64,000 nt of DNA, from the NCBI RefSeq assembly GCF_036370855.1, contig NC_088098.1:136916721-136980720 (forward strand), read 5' to 3'. Source of the DNA: Dromaius novaehollandiae. Its lineage: Eukaryota; Chordata; Aves; Casuariiformes; Dromaiidae. Shown piece by piece: positions 1 through 11,786 of this stretch (its first letter is position 1; every line of letters begins with the position of its first letter). A model generated the notes under the pieces. That model searched no databases. It was not told where the DNA came from and saw only the letters and a program-made list of their open reading frames with translations. Made by a program: the position numbers and the translations under genes.

Positions 1-1334
1 TCAAAATAGAGAGTTCAAAGTGAAAAGCCTTTACTTTTAGAACTGAACAAACTTTCAAGTCCATTCTTTGAAAACTTTTTTTTTGATTCAGATGATACAG
101 CTTTACTTAGGTTCATCAGATGCAGGAAGTGCATTTTGTCCTCCTATTTTTCAAAAGAAAGGATACTGATAGTTTTCTTAGTGCAAAGTCCTTGAATTCA
201 AGTCTCAAAAATTGTGGCAAGTAAAATCTTCTACTATAATTTTAAGTAGAAAGTGTATAATGGAAACAAGAAGTAATAGGGCCAAAATTCTTTAGCCAAT
301 GCAGTGAACAGATATCACAGGAAGCTGTTCCAGCTGCCTGACATTAGTACCTACTTTGCAATACAATGCAATCATTTTTGTGTTATTTCAGATAATGCTT
401 TGCCTACTCACTTGCAAATATAAACTTCAGTTACATTGCTTGTGCTCTCAGATGATGTACATCATGTATTCTGTTAATATATGTGCACTGGTATTTTCAT
501 TATGTATTTCCTTGTATTCTGCCCCACAATACTCCATCAGCACTTCAAAACAGACTGTAGCTCACAAGGTGAATTCTGGAATACAGCCACTACAGCTACC
601 AACAAAGTACTAAAAAGCTCAATGGTTAGCCATTCAGGAGATAGCAAAACACGTCTTCATATTACAATTAATGCCATGGGTGGAGAGAGAGGCACACCGT
701 GACTTAAGAAACACAGACAATTAAAATACACAGGAACACCACATATGGTATGGAGGACAGAGAGACAGGAACAGAACTGCCAGCTGGAGATGTTTACTTT
801 TCAGAACAGATCATCATTCTCAAAGGTCTTGGCACTGCATCTGAGGGCCTGACTGTTGTCATCATTATACCATTTTTCCATCCTTCACTTTTGACTTGCC
901 TTGATTCATCCAAGAATGATGACAATGATGCAAATGTAGCTGCTCAGGAAGAGGCAGCAAGCACACACACAATAAAAGAGGGCTCAGCTTATTACGCTTT
1001 GGGTACTTAAAAACTAAATCCTACAACAATCTGTGAAAATTCACAAAGCAAGCTGGTGGGCAACTGCTATACGTAGTCATTTTGGCTTGGTGACTTGTCG
1101 AATTGAAAATAAAATTTCAATATGCGGTACAAGACTTTAAAAAATAAATGTTAGTATGTAACAATGGATCTAGGAAACAGCTCAAGTCACGAGAAGAAGT
1201 CTTACAGATCACTGCTGTGAGCAATCATTAAATTATTTAGGTTTAACGGACCGCACAGGACCCGGGAAGGAGGAGAAGGGGACTTGGATTAAATAATTCA
1301 GAAGATAATCAGAAAGAAAAATAAAAATACTTAC
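1..1334 (-). other. MOSPD2 intron 5 (partial)
   Basis: AT-rich sequence downstream of exon 5 in MOSPD2 sense. I looked for the next CRAL-TRIO exon on the minus strand and did not find it, so the intron runs out of the window. No other feature was recognised. Confidence 0.8.
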
Positions 1335-1489
1335 TATGTGACTGATTCCAGTTTCAGCCATGTCGAACACGACTGTTAAGGGCTTCCCATGATCTCTCTT
1401 GGCATAATGTTCTAACCAAAAAGCTACCAGTTTCTTTTTTTCAAGTTGCTGTTTAGGATCTCTTATATGAAGTTTCACTCTGAACCAAA
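1335..1489 (-). CDS. MOSPD2: MOSPD2 coding exon 5
   Basis: 155 nt, entered in phase 1 (T|TT gives Phe) and left in phase 0 before GTAAGT (1334-1329). It encodes FWFRVKLHIRDPKQQLEKKK, then LVAFWLEHYAKRDHGKP and FDMAETGISHI, in the CRAL-TRIO core. The next exon (human starts DMDFVRF) is not in this window. Confidence 0.95.
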
Positions 1490-4400
1490 CTTGGGAGGAG
1501 CAAAAGAAAAAAAAAATACACAAAAATTACAACAACAGATTCAAATTAACAGAAAATACTATACAGATAACAGTAGAGGATGCATTATGAAATTCAAAGT
1601 CTCTGCTTTTGTATTCCACATTTTTACTGATTTTGCAGCCACTACAAAACAGCTGCATGTTATTTTTTTCCTTTTCTTACTTGCATTTTTATTCCAGAGC
1701 TTTTAAAAATTAAAAAGACAATAGAAAAATAATAAGCATTAGAAAAGGGAAGAAACAGCAGAGTGGAAAAATACTTTTCATGTACTTTATTTAAACATTT
1801 CTATTGTATCTTATCTAGAATACCACTTATTTCGTAATTTGAAATTAAATTCATGCAGTCCTCTGATACGATTTTTTGGTACACGACCACCAAAAATAAA
1901 TAAATAAACCCTGAAAACAATTGTAGATGTATTGTAATATCTTCCTCCCTGAAACTTGGAAAAGTTTTACTTAAAATAAGTAAAGTCTCTCAATGCCTTT
2001 TATTTCCTTATCACAATTACATACTAACAATTGCAAGTAAAAAAATTCTGGCTCATGTAAAGCAAACATGTTAACTGTATGTGGTAAAGTTCAGAATTTC
2101 AGAAAGATATCCTGTCCAAACATACGATACTCTTGTAAATAAGCAATAATTCTTGAAGAGCTTCTTTATAGTTTAAAAAGTCTAATTTACATACTGGGAT
2201 AAGTGTGGAGTATGTAATTTCTGGCTCAAGAAACACGCTTCTCAAAATGCTGACTAACCAGTAACTCAAAACTACCATACACTCTGAATCTGCATACCAA
2301 GACACAGGCATTCTGACCCAATAATCACAGGAATAAACACTTGAGGGACAGGAAATTAGTACATTAGCTATGACATAATAGCTGATGTAATTACTGGCAG
2401 CTACGATGTAATACACTGTCAGTGACAGTAAAATCAAAACTCATTATTCACCCATCCAAGTTATGCATTCTTGCCATGAAATAATGACAACTTTTAGTCC
2501 AACCACAGATGCAAGAGTGATGTTTTCCTACTTCAGTTTCTCTCTCCATAGCCTCACCAAAATAAGCATCCAGTAAAATCATGCTCAACTTTCTCAACGC
2601 TATATACAGGTTTCATCACTCCTCATCCTTGATTAGCTACCTTGTTTGAATACAGGCTAAAAAGAAACTCATGAAGGTATTAGCAACTTTCCATACAATA
2701 CTGAATCTTACAATGATAAAAAAGGGACACTTTGACAAAGTACAGCCACAGAGTAAGAGCTGCATTTTTCTAGTCACGATTTTATTGCAATACTAGTATA
2801 TTACAGTGTTTAAATGGCAGTCACTTTTGTAAAACACTGGATTGTTAATCTATTTCTAGAGGTATGAACTAGTCTTGGCAAACCAAGGAAAAGCAGAATT
2901 TCAGATTAAATATTTTATTTTCTCAACTTTCAAGATCATTGCTTGCAGAGTTGCATGAGTGATTTGTTTTAAAAACTCCTGTTTCATAGGATTTAAAATC
3001 ATTCACTTTGTGAATATGTTGCTATATGTTCCATATCCATACATACAAAACAATATTGCTGATCTATTATACACTAATAAACTTCAAAGTACTTCAGGAA
3101 ATATTTACTGTTTCTCTACAAATCTTATTCTTTAACTATGAAAAATTAATCTGAAACTCAAGAGTTTTCTCCTAGAATTCCTCAGCTGTCCACACCATCA
3201 CTAAACATCACAATGATATAAACAGAAATCAAACCTTACAACCTATGAACCACTGCAAGTACATGAGAACGTTGTGGGCTGCTGGAAAAGCAATGACAAT
3301 GCACTGTAACATAATTGAGTCTTATTCTAGCTATATACTCATCATAGAAGATACAGAATAACACATTTCAACAGAAAAGGTAAAAACTGCATTGATAATT
3401 AAGATAAAGGTTTATGATTTTTGAGAAGTGCTGATAAACTTTGGATCACAGAAGTGGAATGAGCAAAGACATACTGAAAGTTTACAAAAATGATGAACAG
3501 TTGATAATGCAGTTACCAATAATTGCTTATTTTTAAAACATTTATTTTTCAAGATGGATGTTGTTAAAATTCTGGAATCAAAGTATAATATATTCAGTCA
3601 TCTATCATTATATGTAACTTACATAATTTATAGCCCTCTTTATCATATCCATGTAGAAAGATAGAACCATTTTCAAATAACCATTTTGGAAGGACAGATT
3701 CCGTCAAGTCTGGGGGAGGGGGGGGGAAAAATGATTATTTCAGCAAGTTAATAATCACATTTTAGCTTAACAAAACTCAATACAAATGCAGAAGTCTCAT
3801 AACAAAATACAAAATCCCATCTCTGAAAAATAACTTCCAGGACATTTTATCAATTAACACAAAGACTGAGTTCATTTGAAAAACTTTACTATCTTCTTCC
3901 TCTCATGCTGTAGAGTAAGATCTACTTAGGAAAAGATAAGAATAAACATTTGAGGGAAGAGAAAATAGTGTAAATGTTTTGTTATTTCTCCTCAAATTTC
4001 TAGCCCTTGTTTTATTCTTTCTCAAAGCAGATTCTAAGGTCTTGGAGGTAAAGCTCATCTTCAAAACACTTTCACAGTACATAGAAAACAGATCTATTCT
4101 GTCCAAGGTCTTAGGCCGCTAGAGTAATTGCTGCTACGATAAACATTTTTATCGCAGCATCAGAGTCCCAAATTTTTAACAAGATTTCATTCTGGCAAAT
4201 GTACAGAGACAGAACAAAAGATTGAGAGAAAAGAACAAAAGATCCTCCCTTCCCTCCCTCCTCTCAAACAACCTTACAAGAAAGAATAGCAAATAGAGAT
4301 ATGGAAGCACAACAAAACAGAGACACAGTACTGGGCAATATAAAAAGCAATAGTTCTAACATTTTATTTTCTAACTGAATAGAGAAGTTCTTGCTTAGCA

Positions 4401-7400
4401 CGCTGTGGTACTTGCATGACCTCTGAGAACTAGGTGCTTAAGGAAACTGTATATACAGGCTAGCCATAGTTCAATAGGAAAGCAACATGCCTCATCACAA
4501 TAATTATATAACATAGCTTACCATTAACTGTGTATTCCTTCCTCCATTGAAAGCTTTCATCAATCATCTTCAATGTATCATCCACAACATCATGCCTCCA
4601 AATCAGATAATTTTCAACCCATTTATCATCTTGCTGAAGTCTTTCCACATCTCTAGAATCATATTTATCCGATTTATCTAGCAAACAAGTTTATTATTTT
4701 TAAAATACAGCACTTATTATGAAAACACAAAAAGATTTGTCAGGGTTCATCCACTAAGGAAAAAAATAGCTGCATCTCCTATGCATCTCTTCACATTCAA
4801 CCTCTTCTCAGATACACTATCTACTCGGTTTCTGCTTCTTCATTAGGTTTCAAACTTCCACTCCCTTTGATCCCATTCCACCATCTTAGCTTGTTCCTTA
4901 GCCAAGCACAGTCTCAACTTCTGCTCTCCTTAATCTTAGTCCCCTATTTGTTCCTCTGTCCACCAGGCTCCAATTCACTGAAAGCTTGCTCTCTTGCTCT
5001 CTTTCAGGTCCTCCTCTGATCATTTCCACACTCACATCAGACAGCTTTTTCCCTATGTTCTGACTAAGCCCGGATGTATGAATATTCAGAGCAAGAAAGA
5101 CTGGAATGCTGTTTAACTTCTCTGTAGCTCTGGGTGAGCCACAGATGGAATAAAGTGCAAAGATCTAGGGTATTACATTTTGTGACGTCTCAACTGCTAA
5201 TCTGAAAATTGACTATTTATTCCCCCAATGATTTGTAATTTGGGCAGTTTTACCTGGGATTAGCAGAAGGCACAAAAAGGCCAACACAATATCTAGTTTC
5301 AAGTTAGAATCACAAAAAAACCTTCATATTGGGGAGGATCTCTGCAGGTCACCTAGTCCTATCACCTGCTCAGAGCAGGGCTAACTTTTAAGTTCCAATG
5401 GGTTGCTAAAGGCTTTGCTCAGTCAAATTTTCAAACCTCAGAGGGTGGAAATTCCACAGCCTCCCTTGGTAAACTGTTTTAGACCTTGAACACAGCATTA
5501 TTAATTCTAAAAAAAAAAAAAAAGTCCTAGAACTTAAGACTGTATTTTTCTTTTAGCATCTTTTTCTGAAACTGAATGTTTGTTAGACTGAAACTTCAAA
5601 GAAATACTGTGTGAGCCAAACCTCATACACAATAAAACTGAACCTTGGCAATATTCAAGAAAAGCAACTGGCATCTGAAAAACTGCATGGACTGTAAAAA
5701 ATTGCAGTTGTTGAAATCCCATTTATAATAGTGTAACACACATTCCCATCTAAGATATCTTCAAAGATACTGTGATGTAAAGTAACTAAGCTAGCACATC
5801 CATAGTTAGCTAAAATAAAAGAAGCATACCAGCTATGGCAAACTAGGGCTGTGAAAGACCAAAAATTTACTTTAGCCTAAGCATTACATGCCTGTAGTAC
5901 CTGAGCTATCTTACTTTGAGCTGGCTTAAGACTCTCTAATACACACTAGCTTCCTGCTAAGAATGACTGTAGTTATTCAATTTGCCAAACATTTTTCCTA
6001 AATCAGTTCCATGTACACCCTATTTGTATAAAGGACTTGAGTACTGTGTAATTACAAAACAAACAAAAACCCACCACACCACCTGCTAAAAACTAAGACG
6101 ATAACATTTATTACCACTTTCTGGAGACTCTCTCTGCTCTCAATACATATTTGAAAGCAGGATAGTCAATAGAATGACAGATTAGTACCTCTTGTATCTA
6201 ACAATCATTTAAATAAATTCACATATCATTGTGTGGAACCTACCTCAGAATACACATTTATGGGTCACTAGCAAATTTTCTCAAAATCTGAACATATATA
6301 ATATTAAAAAAATGCAAATTTAAATTAATGAATACTTTAAAAAAGAGAAAAAAGGGGAAAACATTTTATCCAAGCTTTTGCATTGCAATGAAAAGTAAGG
6401 TAAATATGAAAAGCAATTACAAAACTTTATCTCCTCTTTGGTAACTAAGTCCAACAAGGTGATATACATAAACTCTTTGAGCATGTGCTGTTGCAGGTAC
6501 ATAAAGAAAATCAGCTAGTCAAACACTGCTTCCACATGCACTGCACAATACCATTATTTCAACCAAGTAAGCTTAGCAAGACAGAGAGCATCAGAGTGCT
6601 GCTGACTGATTTAACCTTACCTGATTTAACCAATTCTTGCTAAAAAAATAGATAAATAAAATTTACAATAAAATCTACAACGAAATTGTCTACCCTAAAT
6701 AACACTTGGGATAAAGAGAGAGGATTGGGAGAGGACGGAAAAAATTCCATCTGAACATCTATTATTAGAGTCTATTATTTATGCATTGACTAACATTTGT
6801 GTGGCAGAGCGCAACTACTTCCCCCCCTCCCCCGGCCACACACACCCTTATCTCAGGCCCCAGCTGACTGTAAATAACTGATAGCACCCAGGGCTGACCA
6901 GGATGAACTAGGCAATACTGGTTGCAACTGGTAAGGCCAGACACAGGCATGGGATCAGCAAAACGGGGTATCTCCACAACAAGTATTGTATGCACATGAG
7001 CCAAACTCTGTGCCCATAAATAGCGCTGTAGCCTAGAGCCCATTGAGCTCTCCGGCACAGCAGCAGGCTGCACAGCGGTGAATCTCCCCTTGAGTTGGGA
7101 CACCTCTCAAGGTTACTCTCCTGGAGTTAAGAAAACCTCTGACAAGAAACCTTTGGAGTGGTAAGAAACCAAGACTCAGGCAATGACGAATGTGCAGTAA
7201 GATTCGCTTGCTATGACTACACTGTACTGCCATCTTCAATAAATCTCTTTGCAATAAACCCAGAGAAAATAATACCACCATAATACCAACAACCACCCCC
7301 CATGACGCACCCCTCAGTACTGAATTATTTCAATTAAAAAAAAAAAAAGTAATATGCAAATATCTATCTCCTTGAGAGGCGGTAAATCTAAACTTTCAGC

Positions 7401-10400
7401 AAAAGAATACCCTGTCAATGGTAACAAAAAATACTTTTAACAGAAAGCTCAAGAATCAATATCACACAGCTTTCTATGAAAGTATGTTTATTATCCCATT
7501 CATACATGTTTCCTATCTTCCTTCCACCATTTCTCAGTCTAAAGCCAAGAATCTGGGAAAATACATTTTCAGAGCACAAGCAGATAAAGCAGGCATGCAA
7601 AACATCACCCTTAGAGTTTTCTACAATAACCATATCCATTATTCTCTCTGAGAATGCCCCATATATCTAAAATCTTATTTGCCAGTGGCCCACTTGAGTA
7701 ACAACATATAGTTTGTCTTTGGCTTAAATCAAGTCACGATGAAATTTAATTTTTAAAACTAGTTATACAAAACAGCAGAGTGCAAAACCTCTGTTGCGAA
7801 ATTATGTCTGAAAATTCAGCTTTGCCCAAAATAAAAAGGAAAAGGAGATACAAAAGAGGAGCAACAGGGAATATGGACAAGATAAATACACAAAACAGAG
7901 AAGAAAACAGACTTTTTGAACAGGAGAGAAACTAAGATTTGATTATAAATAATTTCCACTGCAACATTAAAATGGGAAGTAACAGCCTCAGACTAAAAGC
8001 TAGTTTTAGAAATTCTCTAAGCAGTGAAAATGCACTGAAGAAGAAAAAGACAAGATTGTTTACTAAAAAAATGCTAGCACAAGTCAGTACTAGAAAATAA
8101 TCTTTTGTTCCCATTGCTGCTGTTACCACTCAAATCCTTTACATCACCAACTCTCACAAAGAACTCAAACAAAACTGAAATTAGACTCCAAGCTGCACAG
8201 ATAATGTGCTGTCCAACTCCTACACTAGACATCATTCATTCGTCCATTGGACTAAGAAGAACGTCTAAAAGGTACATTTACAATAACAAAATGCAAGGGT
8301 TTTAATTACCAGGAATATAAATTCTTCACAAGCACTGAAGCTGTCTTCCAAAATTCAGGTAGAAAATTCAATGAAGGAAAAAAAAAAGTCCAAGATCTCA
8401 GTTAACATAAAACAGTTTTGCAGACAAGATCTCACATTGGTCAAGCTTTCCTTCTAGATCACCTCAGTGGCCACACAAGTTCAACTTCAGCAAGAAAATT
8501 CTCATGCAAATTTGAGGGATATGAGCCAATAAGGTTCTCTGACATTATATTTTCCATATTATACCTAATTATGAAAATAGTTCTTGACATCCAGTGCTTT
8601 CAAATATTGAACATGACTTTTTACATCTTACCTTGAAAGTTTTCAAGACTGTAGTGTATTATTGAGCTACAACTTTTACTTGAGATATTCCAGCATGTGG
8701 CAGATGTGGCAGTTAGTATTAGGCTTTCCTAAAGCACCTACATATTAAAATATATTTTTCATATATTTAGCTTTAATCTAAAACACCGTATTCTGATAAT
8801 CAATAATTTCAAACAAAATAAGGATTTGAAAGGCCATCTAAGTTTTCATTTCACAACAAGTATAAGTACTATTGCAAGAAAACAACAGCACATGTGACCA
8901 TTAGCAATTCCTCCCGTATAGAGGGAACTCCGCAGCTATGAGTTCCACAATATGGTAGAATCACTTCACAAAACAAACATTAAGTCTCTAGATTAATCAG
9001 AAACACTGTTTTCCTTATAGGAAAATGAAAATAGCTGCAGCCCAAGAAATAAAAGTTGCTTGAAATTTTCACATAAATCTTAGTACTTGCAGCTCACCTG
9101 TGAACGGAGTTAGGCTCACTTCATGGAGGCCCGCAATTCTAAGACCACCTCAAACTTTCACAGACAGTATCAGTTTACTTTTCACAATGTATCTTGATAG
9201 TGCCACTACTTTTCAAAGCAGACTAAAATCTCTTGATATCCAGCAACACTTTGTACCCTTAAAACATAGAAAGTCGTATGTTCGGGGTATCTGCTGTATC
9301 ATTAAGTAAACAAACCTCTACACCCCTTTCAAGTACGAGGAAACATTTTAGTACATTTTAGAACATATACAGTAAAGGCAGAAGGACCGCAATAACACTA
9401 AATCCCTGTGTTTTTTCACACTTCAACTGAATTATTCAACTGACAATAGTCATTTGCTCACAGCATTACTAAATTCAAGGGAGAGATTTACGAATGTTAA
9501 CTCAAAGGAATCCTAATCTCATTTTCTTGAAAAGGCTAAAAGTTCTAAACCATGACCCCAAAATGGGCTGAGAAAATAACTGTACAAAATATTCCAAGAA
9601 GTAGAATTATGGTTTATCTTGCAATTGCAACAATGTTTCACTCTTTTAATGGCTACATCCAGGCCAGCAGAGGGTCTGTTACAACTAGAGAAATCTGTGG
9701 AATTACGGTATTCTAAAGGATAGCTCAGCTGAAAAGGTAACACTCCCCTTTTTCCAGCTGGAACTGTCCCAAAGTAGTTTTAGGCTTTCCAAAGTAATTT
9801 TTATGAGTGTTGTTCTAGGATAATAGATTACAAAGAAATATAAACCATTTATCATAGGGAGACGCATACATTAATTGAAAATATCAATAGCCAAAAAAAA
9901 CCTTAAGATGATCCTTCTTCCCAGAACGTAAAGTTTTAAGAATGCCAAAGACATCTTTACTCACATAGAGATGTCACGTGATAAAGTAAGTTCTCTCTTC
10001 TCCAAGACACCATTCCAATAATTTCATCATCATCCCAGAAACATATGTCATCTCTAACCAGGGCCAAAATTGGTTTCTTTATCAATATCAGTCAGGTAAA
10101 CATACGAGATAAAATTTTTACCATACTCAAGGCCCTCCAGAAGTTTCCAAGAGAAGTGCTACACCCAGTCACAAAGAGGTCATAAAAAGTGTGCAACTCT
10201 CATGTAAAAGTGTTAGCTAAGTCTCAACAATTCTGATCAGGAACATCAAAACAAAGCACATGTTCACAGGATTGAGGTTTACATTAAAGGAGGTACATGC
10301 AATTCCTACACTAAACTGCTGAGTTCTCATTGTATTTGCATTAAAAATTGCATGGGACTATGTTTTTAATAGAAAGCCTTTACATATCCATAATAAAACT

Positions 10401-11383
10401 CATTCCTTAACACTACAGTTGTTAGCATACTCCACTACTACCTATTTTCCTATTATAAGCAATGAAAATCAACCTTGGATTGAAAAGGAACCCCTCTAAG
10501 ATTCCCCAGGCATTCCCTTTCCCCTAGGCATTCCCAGCAGCTCCACTCCCTCATTTACAGGTTTAAAAGCTTCTGCACTTAACAGTTGAGTTGGACACAC
10601 AGTATGATTTTAATTAAGCACAGCATGAATTTAGAGTGCAAGTTACTCCAGAAAAGCAGCTCCTTTCCTAGACAAACCGGTTAGGGCCAAGATCTCCCCT
10701 CCCCCTTCAACGTCCAAAAAGCACTGAGCACCGCAATGCCTCGACCCCAACGCTAAAGCCAGACGGACAGCAACCAGGGCTCAAAAGGACTTAAAAGCTT
10801 TGCCCCAACACTCCTTGTCACCCAGAGAGACCAACCCAAAAGAGAGCACCAAGAGCCAACAGAGAAAACACTACGCTCCGTGCGTCACCCCTGCCTGGTA
10901 GCTTCGGCCACCTGAAGAAGAGGTGGAAACTGGGAAGGAGAGAAGTAAAAGCAGCAGCCCACACGCGGAGAGATATGGGGCAAGCGTCAGAGGCCGCACA
11001 CAGGGAACCGAGCCCACCCCCAGCTTCACTACCGGGCACTCACCTGGCAGGTACTCCGCCTCGAAACGCCGCCTGGTCTCGCTTATCAGCGCGGCCTTGT
11101 CCTGTCGCTGCCGAGGGGAAACAAGAAACGGGGAAGGACGTGAAAGGAAGGGAAAGGCGAAGGCCCGAGCCAGCCCCCCTCAGCTGGGCGAGCGCTGCCG
11201 ACAGCCCTAGCTACCCCCGCGCGCTCCGCGCCGCTCAACCGCCGCTCCCTCCCCGCTCCCCCGCCGGCGGCAGCCGCCGGCGCGCGGGGGCCGTTGGGGA
11301 GGGAAGACCCCGCAGGCGGGCGCGCGAGCTCGGAGGGAGGGCAGGGAGGAAGCCGCGCGCACGCAGCCACTCACGTCAGCCAT
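1335..11383 (-). CDS. MOSPD2: MOSPD2 (motile sperm domain-containing 2), 5' part, partial gene
   Basis: Five exons on the minus strand join in frame into the first 157 residues of MOSPD2. Known family role: an ER tail-anchored protein whose MSP domain binds FFAT motifs to build contact sites between the ER and other organelles; the N-terminal CRAL-TRIO domain binds lipid or membrane. Only the N-terminal part of the CRAL-TRIO region is here; the MSP domain and C-terminal membrane anchor must lie beyond position 1. Recognisable blocks, from memory of human MOSPD2, are ALISETRRRFEAEY (exon 2), DVERLQQDD and ESFQWRKE (exon 3), FLHGYDKEG (exon 4) and KKKLVAFWLEHYAKR (exon 5). The start is ATG 11381-11383, giving M-A-D before an immediate GTGAGT donor, like human M-A-E. 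Exon phases agree at each junction. The gene is divergent from FANCB and shares its CpG island. Identification is firm; exon edges come from GT/AG sites and alignment from memory. Confidence 0.95.
1490..3622 (-). other. MOSPD2 intron 4
   Basis: AT-rich intron with no recognised repeat or exon. A 112-codon open frame on the minus strand (2099-2437) has no recognisable domain and is judged accidental. Confidence 0.85.
3623..3709 (-). CDS. MOSPD2: MOSPD2 coding exon 4
   Basis: 87 nt, phase 1 in and phase 1 out, donor GTAAGT at 3622-3617. It encodes DLTESVLPKWLFENG and then FLHGYDKEGYKL, matching human DLNESSIPRWLLE and YLHGYDKEGNKL from memory. Its polypyrimidine tract on the minus strand is an unusual C-run (the plus strand shows runs of G at 3712-3726). 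Confidence 0.93.
3710..4521 (-). other. MOSPD2 intron 3
   Basis: AT-rich intron beginning, in plus coordinates, with G-runs (3712-3726) that are the C-rich polypyrimidine tract of the exon 4 acceptor. Nothing else was recognised. Confidence 0.85.
4522..4677 (-). CDS. MOSPD2: MOSPD2 coding exon 3
   Basis: 156 nt, entered in phase 1 (G|AT gives Asp) and left in phase 1 before GTAAGC. It encodes DKSDKYDSRDVERLQQDD and, further on, IDESFQWRKEYTVN, the CRAL-TRIO N-terminal helical part. The acceptor is TTTGCTAG. The frame continues past the donor only into intron sequence. Confidence 0.95.
5310..5495 (-). mobile_element. CR1 LINE 3'-end fragment (degenerate)
   Basis: On the plus strand the sequence reads AGAATCAC, then GGGGAGGATCTCTGCAGGTC, ACCTAGTCCTATCACCTGCT, AGAGCAGGG, GGAAATTCCACAGCCTCCCT and a degraded CTGTTTTAGACCTT. 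This order matches the reverse complement of the CR1 3' end (agaatcac, gacctct.gagatcat, ctagtcc.accccctgct, agagcagg, ggagactccacaacc, gcctgttccagt). Many substitutions indicate an old copy, inserted in MOSPD2 intron 2 in the same orientation as the gene. The A-run at 5509-5523 follows but may be unrelated. Bounds are approximate. Confidence 0.75.
6798..7292 (+). mobile_element. Probable solo LTR of an endogenous retrovirus
   Basis: A roughly 500-nt block stands out from the AT-rich intron by its GC content and promoter-like layout. It has a TGTGTGGC start, a TATA-like CATAAATAG at 7015-7023, a GC-richer transcribed-type segment, and two AATAAA signals (7238-7243 and 7253-7258) followed by an ACAA/CCA-rich end. 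This order (U3, TATA, R, poly(A), U5) is typical of an LTR on the plus strand, antisense to MOSPD2. No gag, pol or env reading frame lies beside it, so it would be a solo LTR. I could not find clean target-site duplications, so both ends are uncertain and the family is not named. Confidence 0.5.
11044..11107 (-). CDS. MOSPD2: MOSPD2 coding exon 2
   Basis: This exon encodes R-Q-D-K followed by ALISETRRRFEAEYLP. It is 64 nt long and ends in phase 1 before GTGAGT (11043-11038). The acceptor is CGGCAG at 11113-11108; a second AG six bases further in (11103-11102) would drop the residues RQ. Human MOSPD2 has a similarly placed stretch ending in KLISETRRRFEAEYVT. Confidence 0.9.
11375..11383 (-). 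CDS. MOSPD2: MOSPD2 coding exon 1 (9 coding nt)
   Basis: ATG GCT GAC is followed directly by the consensus donor GTGAGT at 11374-11369, so exon 1 contributes only three codons (M-A-D). The 5' UTR should continue upstream on the minus strand into the CpG island; its start is not visible from sequence. Confidence 0.85.
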
Positions 11384-11699
11384 GGTCCCGCGGAGGCGCC
11401 CACAGCTACAACAGGCTCCGCGCGCGCGAGGGGGAGAAAGAAATAAGGACGCAGGCGGTGCGTGACCTTTGGGAAGGGGCAGAGGGGGGAGGGGGCGGGG
11501 CCTGCCAGTGGTCCGCACCGTCCGGGACAAGGGCGGCGGCGCCGGGTGCGGCCAACCAGGAGAAAGCCCCGCCCCCTGCCCCCGCTCCTCGCGCCGTGCG
11601 GGGCTCTGGGCCCCGCCCCCGCTCCGGCACTGCTTGCTCCACCCCCACCCCCCCCGCTTCCTCTCCCGTCATGCCCTGCGTGGCGGGAGTTTCGGAGTG

Positions 11700-11786
11700 G
11701 TGGCGCGCTTCGCCCTGTATCCCTCCCCTCCCCCCTCCTCATCCCGCGGCCCAAAGCTGCCATGCGACCGGCCCGGCCCGGGTAGG
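11700..11786 (+). other. FANCB: Candidate FANCB non-coding exon 1 (start unknown)
   Basis: FANCB's ATG lies in an exon with an upstream splice acceptor (12307-12308), so at least one untranslated exon is expected in the CpG island. The best donor is GTAAGA at 11787-11792. Alternatives are GTGAGG near 11893 and GTGAGC near 11920. The transcription start cannot be read from sequence; the left bound is arbitrary. Confidence 0.35.

Larger units (their letters stand above)
4678..11043 (-). other. MOSPD2 intron 2
   Basis: A 6.4-kb intron separates exon 2, which lies in the CpG island, from exon 3. It contains a CR1 fragment near 5.3-5.5 kb and a probable solo LTR near 6.8-7.3 kb, listed separately. 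The remainder (7.3-10.9 kb) is AT-rich with no recognised gene. Confidence 0.85.

Noticed and set aside
750..1010. Region tested as the next MOSPD2 exon
   Set aside because: The minus-strand translation does not resemble the expected CRAL-TRIO continuation and lacks a matching acceptor in phase.
2099..2437. 112-codon hydrophobic open frame on the minus strand
   Set aside because: It lies in MOSPD2 intron 4, has no family resemblance, and would not join the MOSPD2 frame; probably chance.
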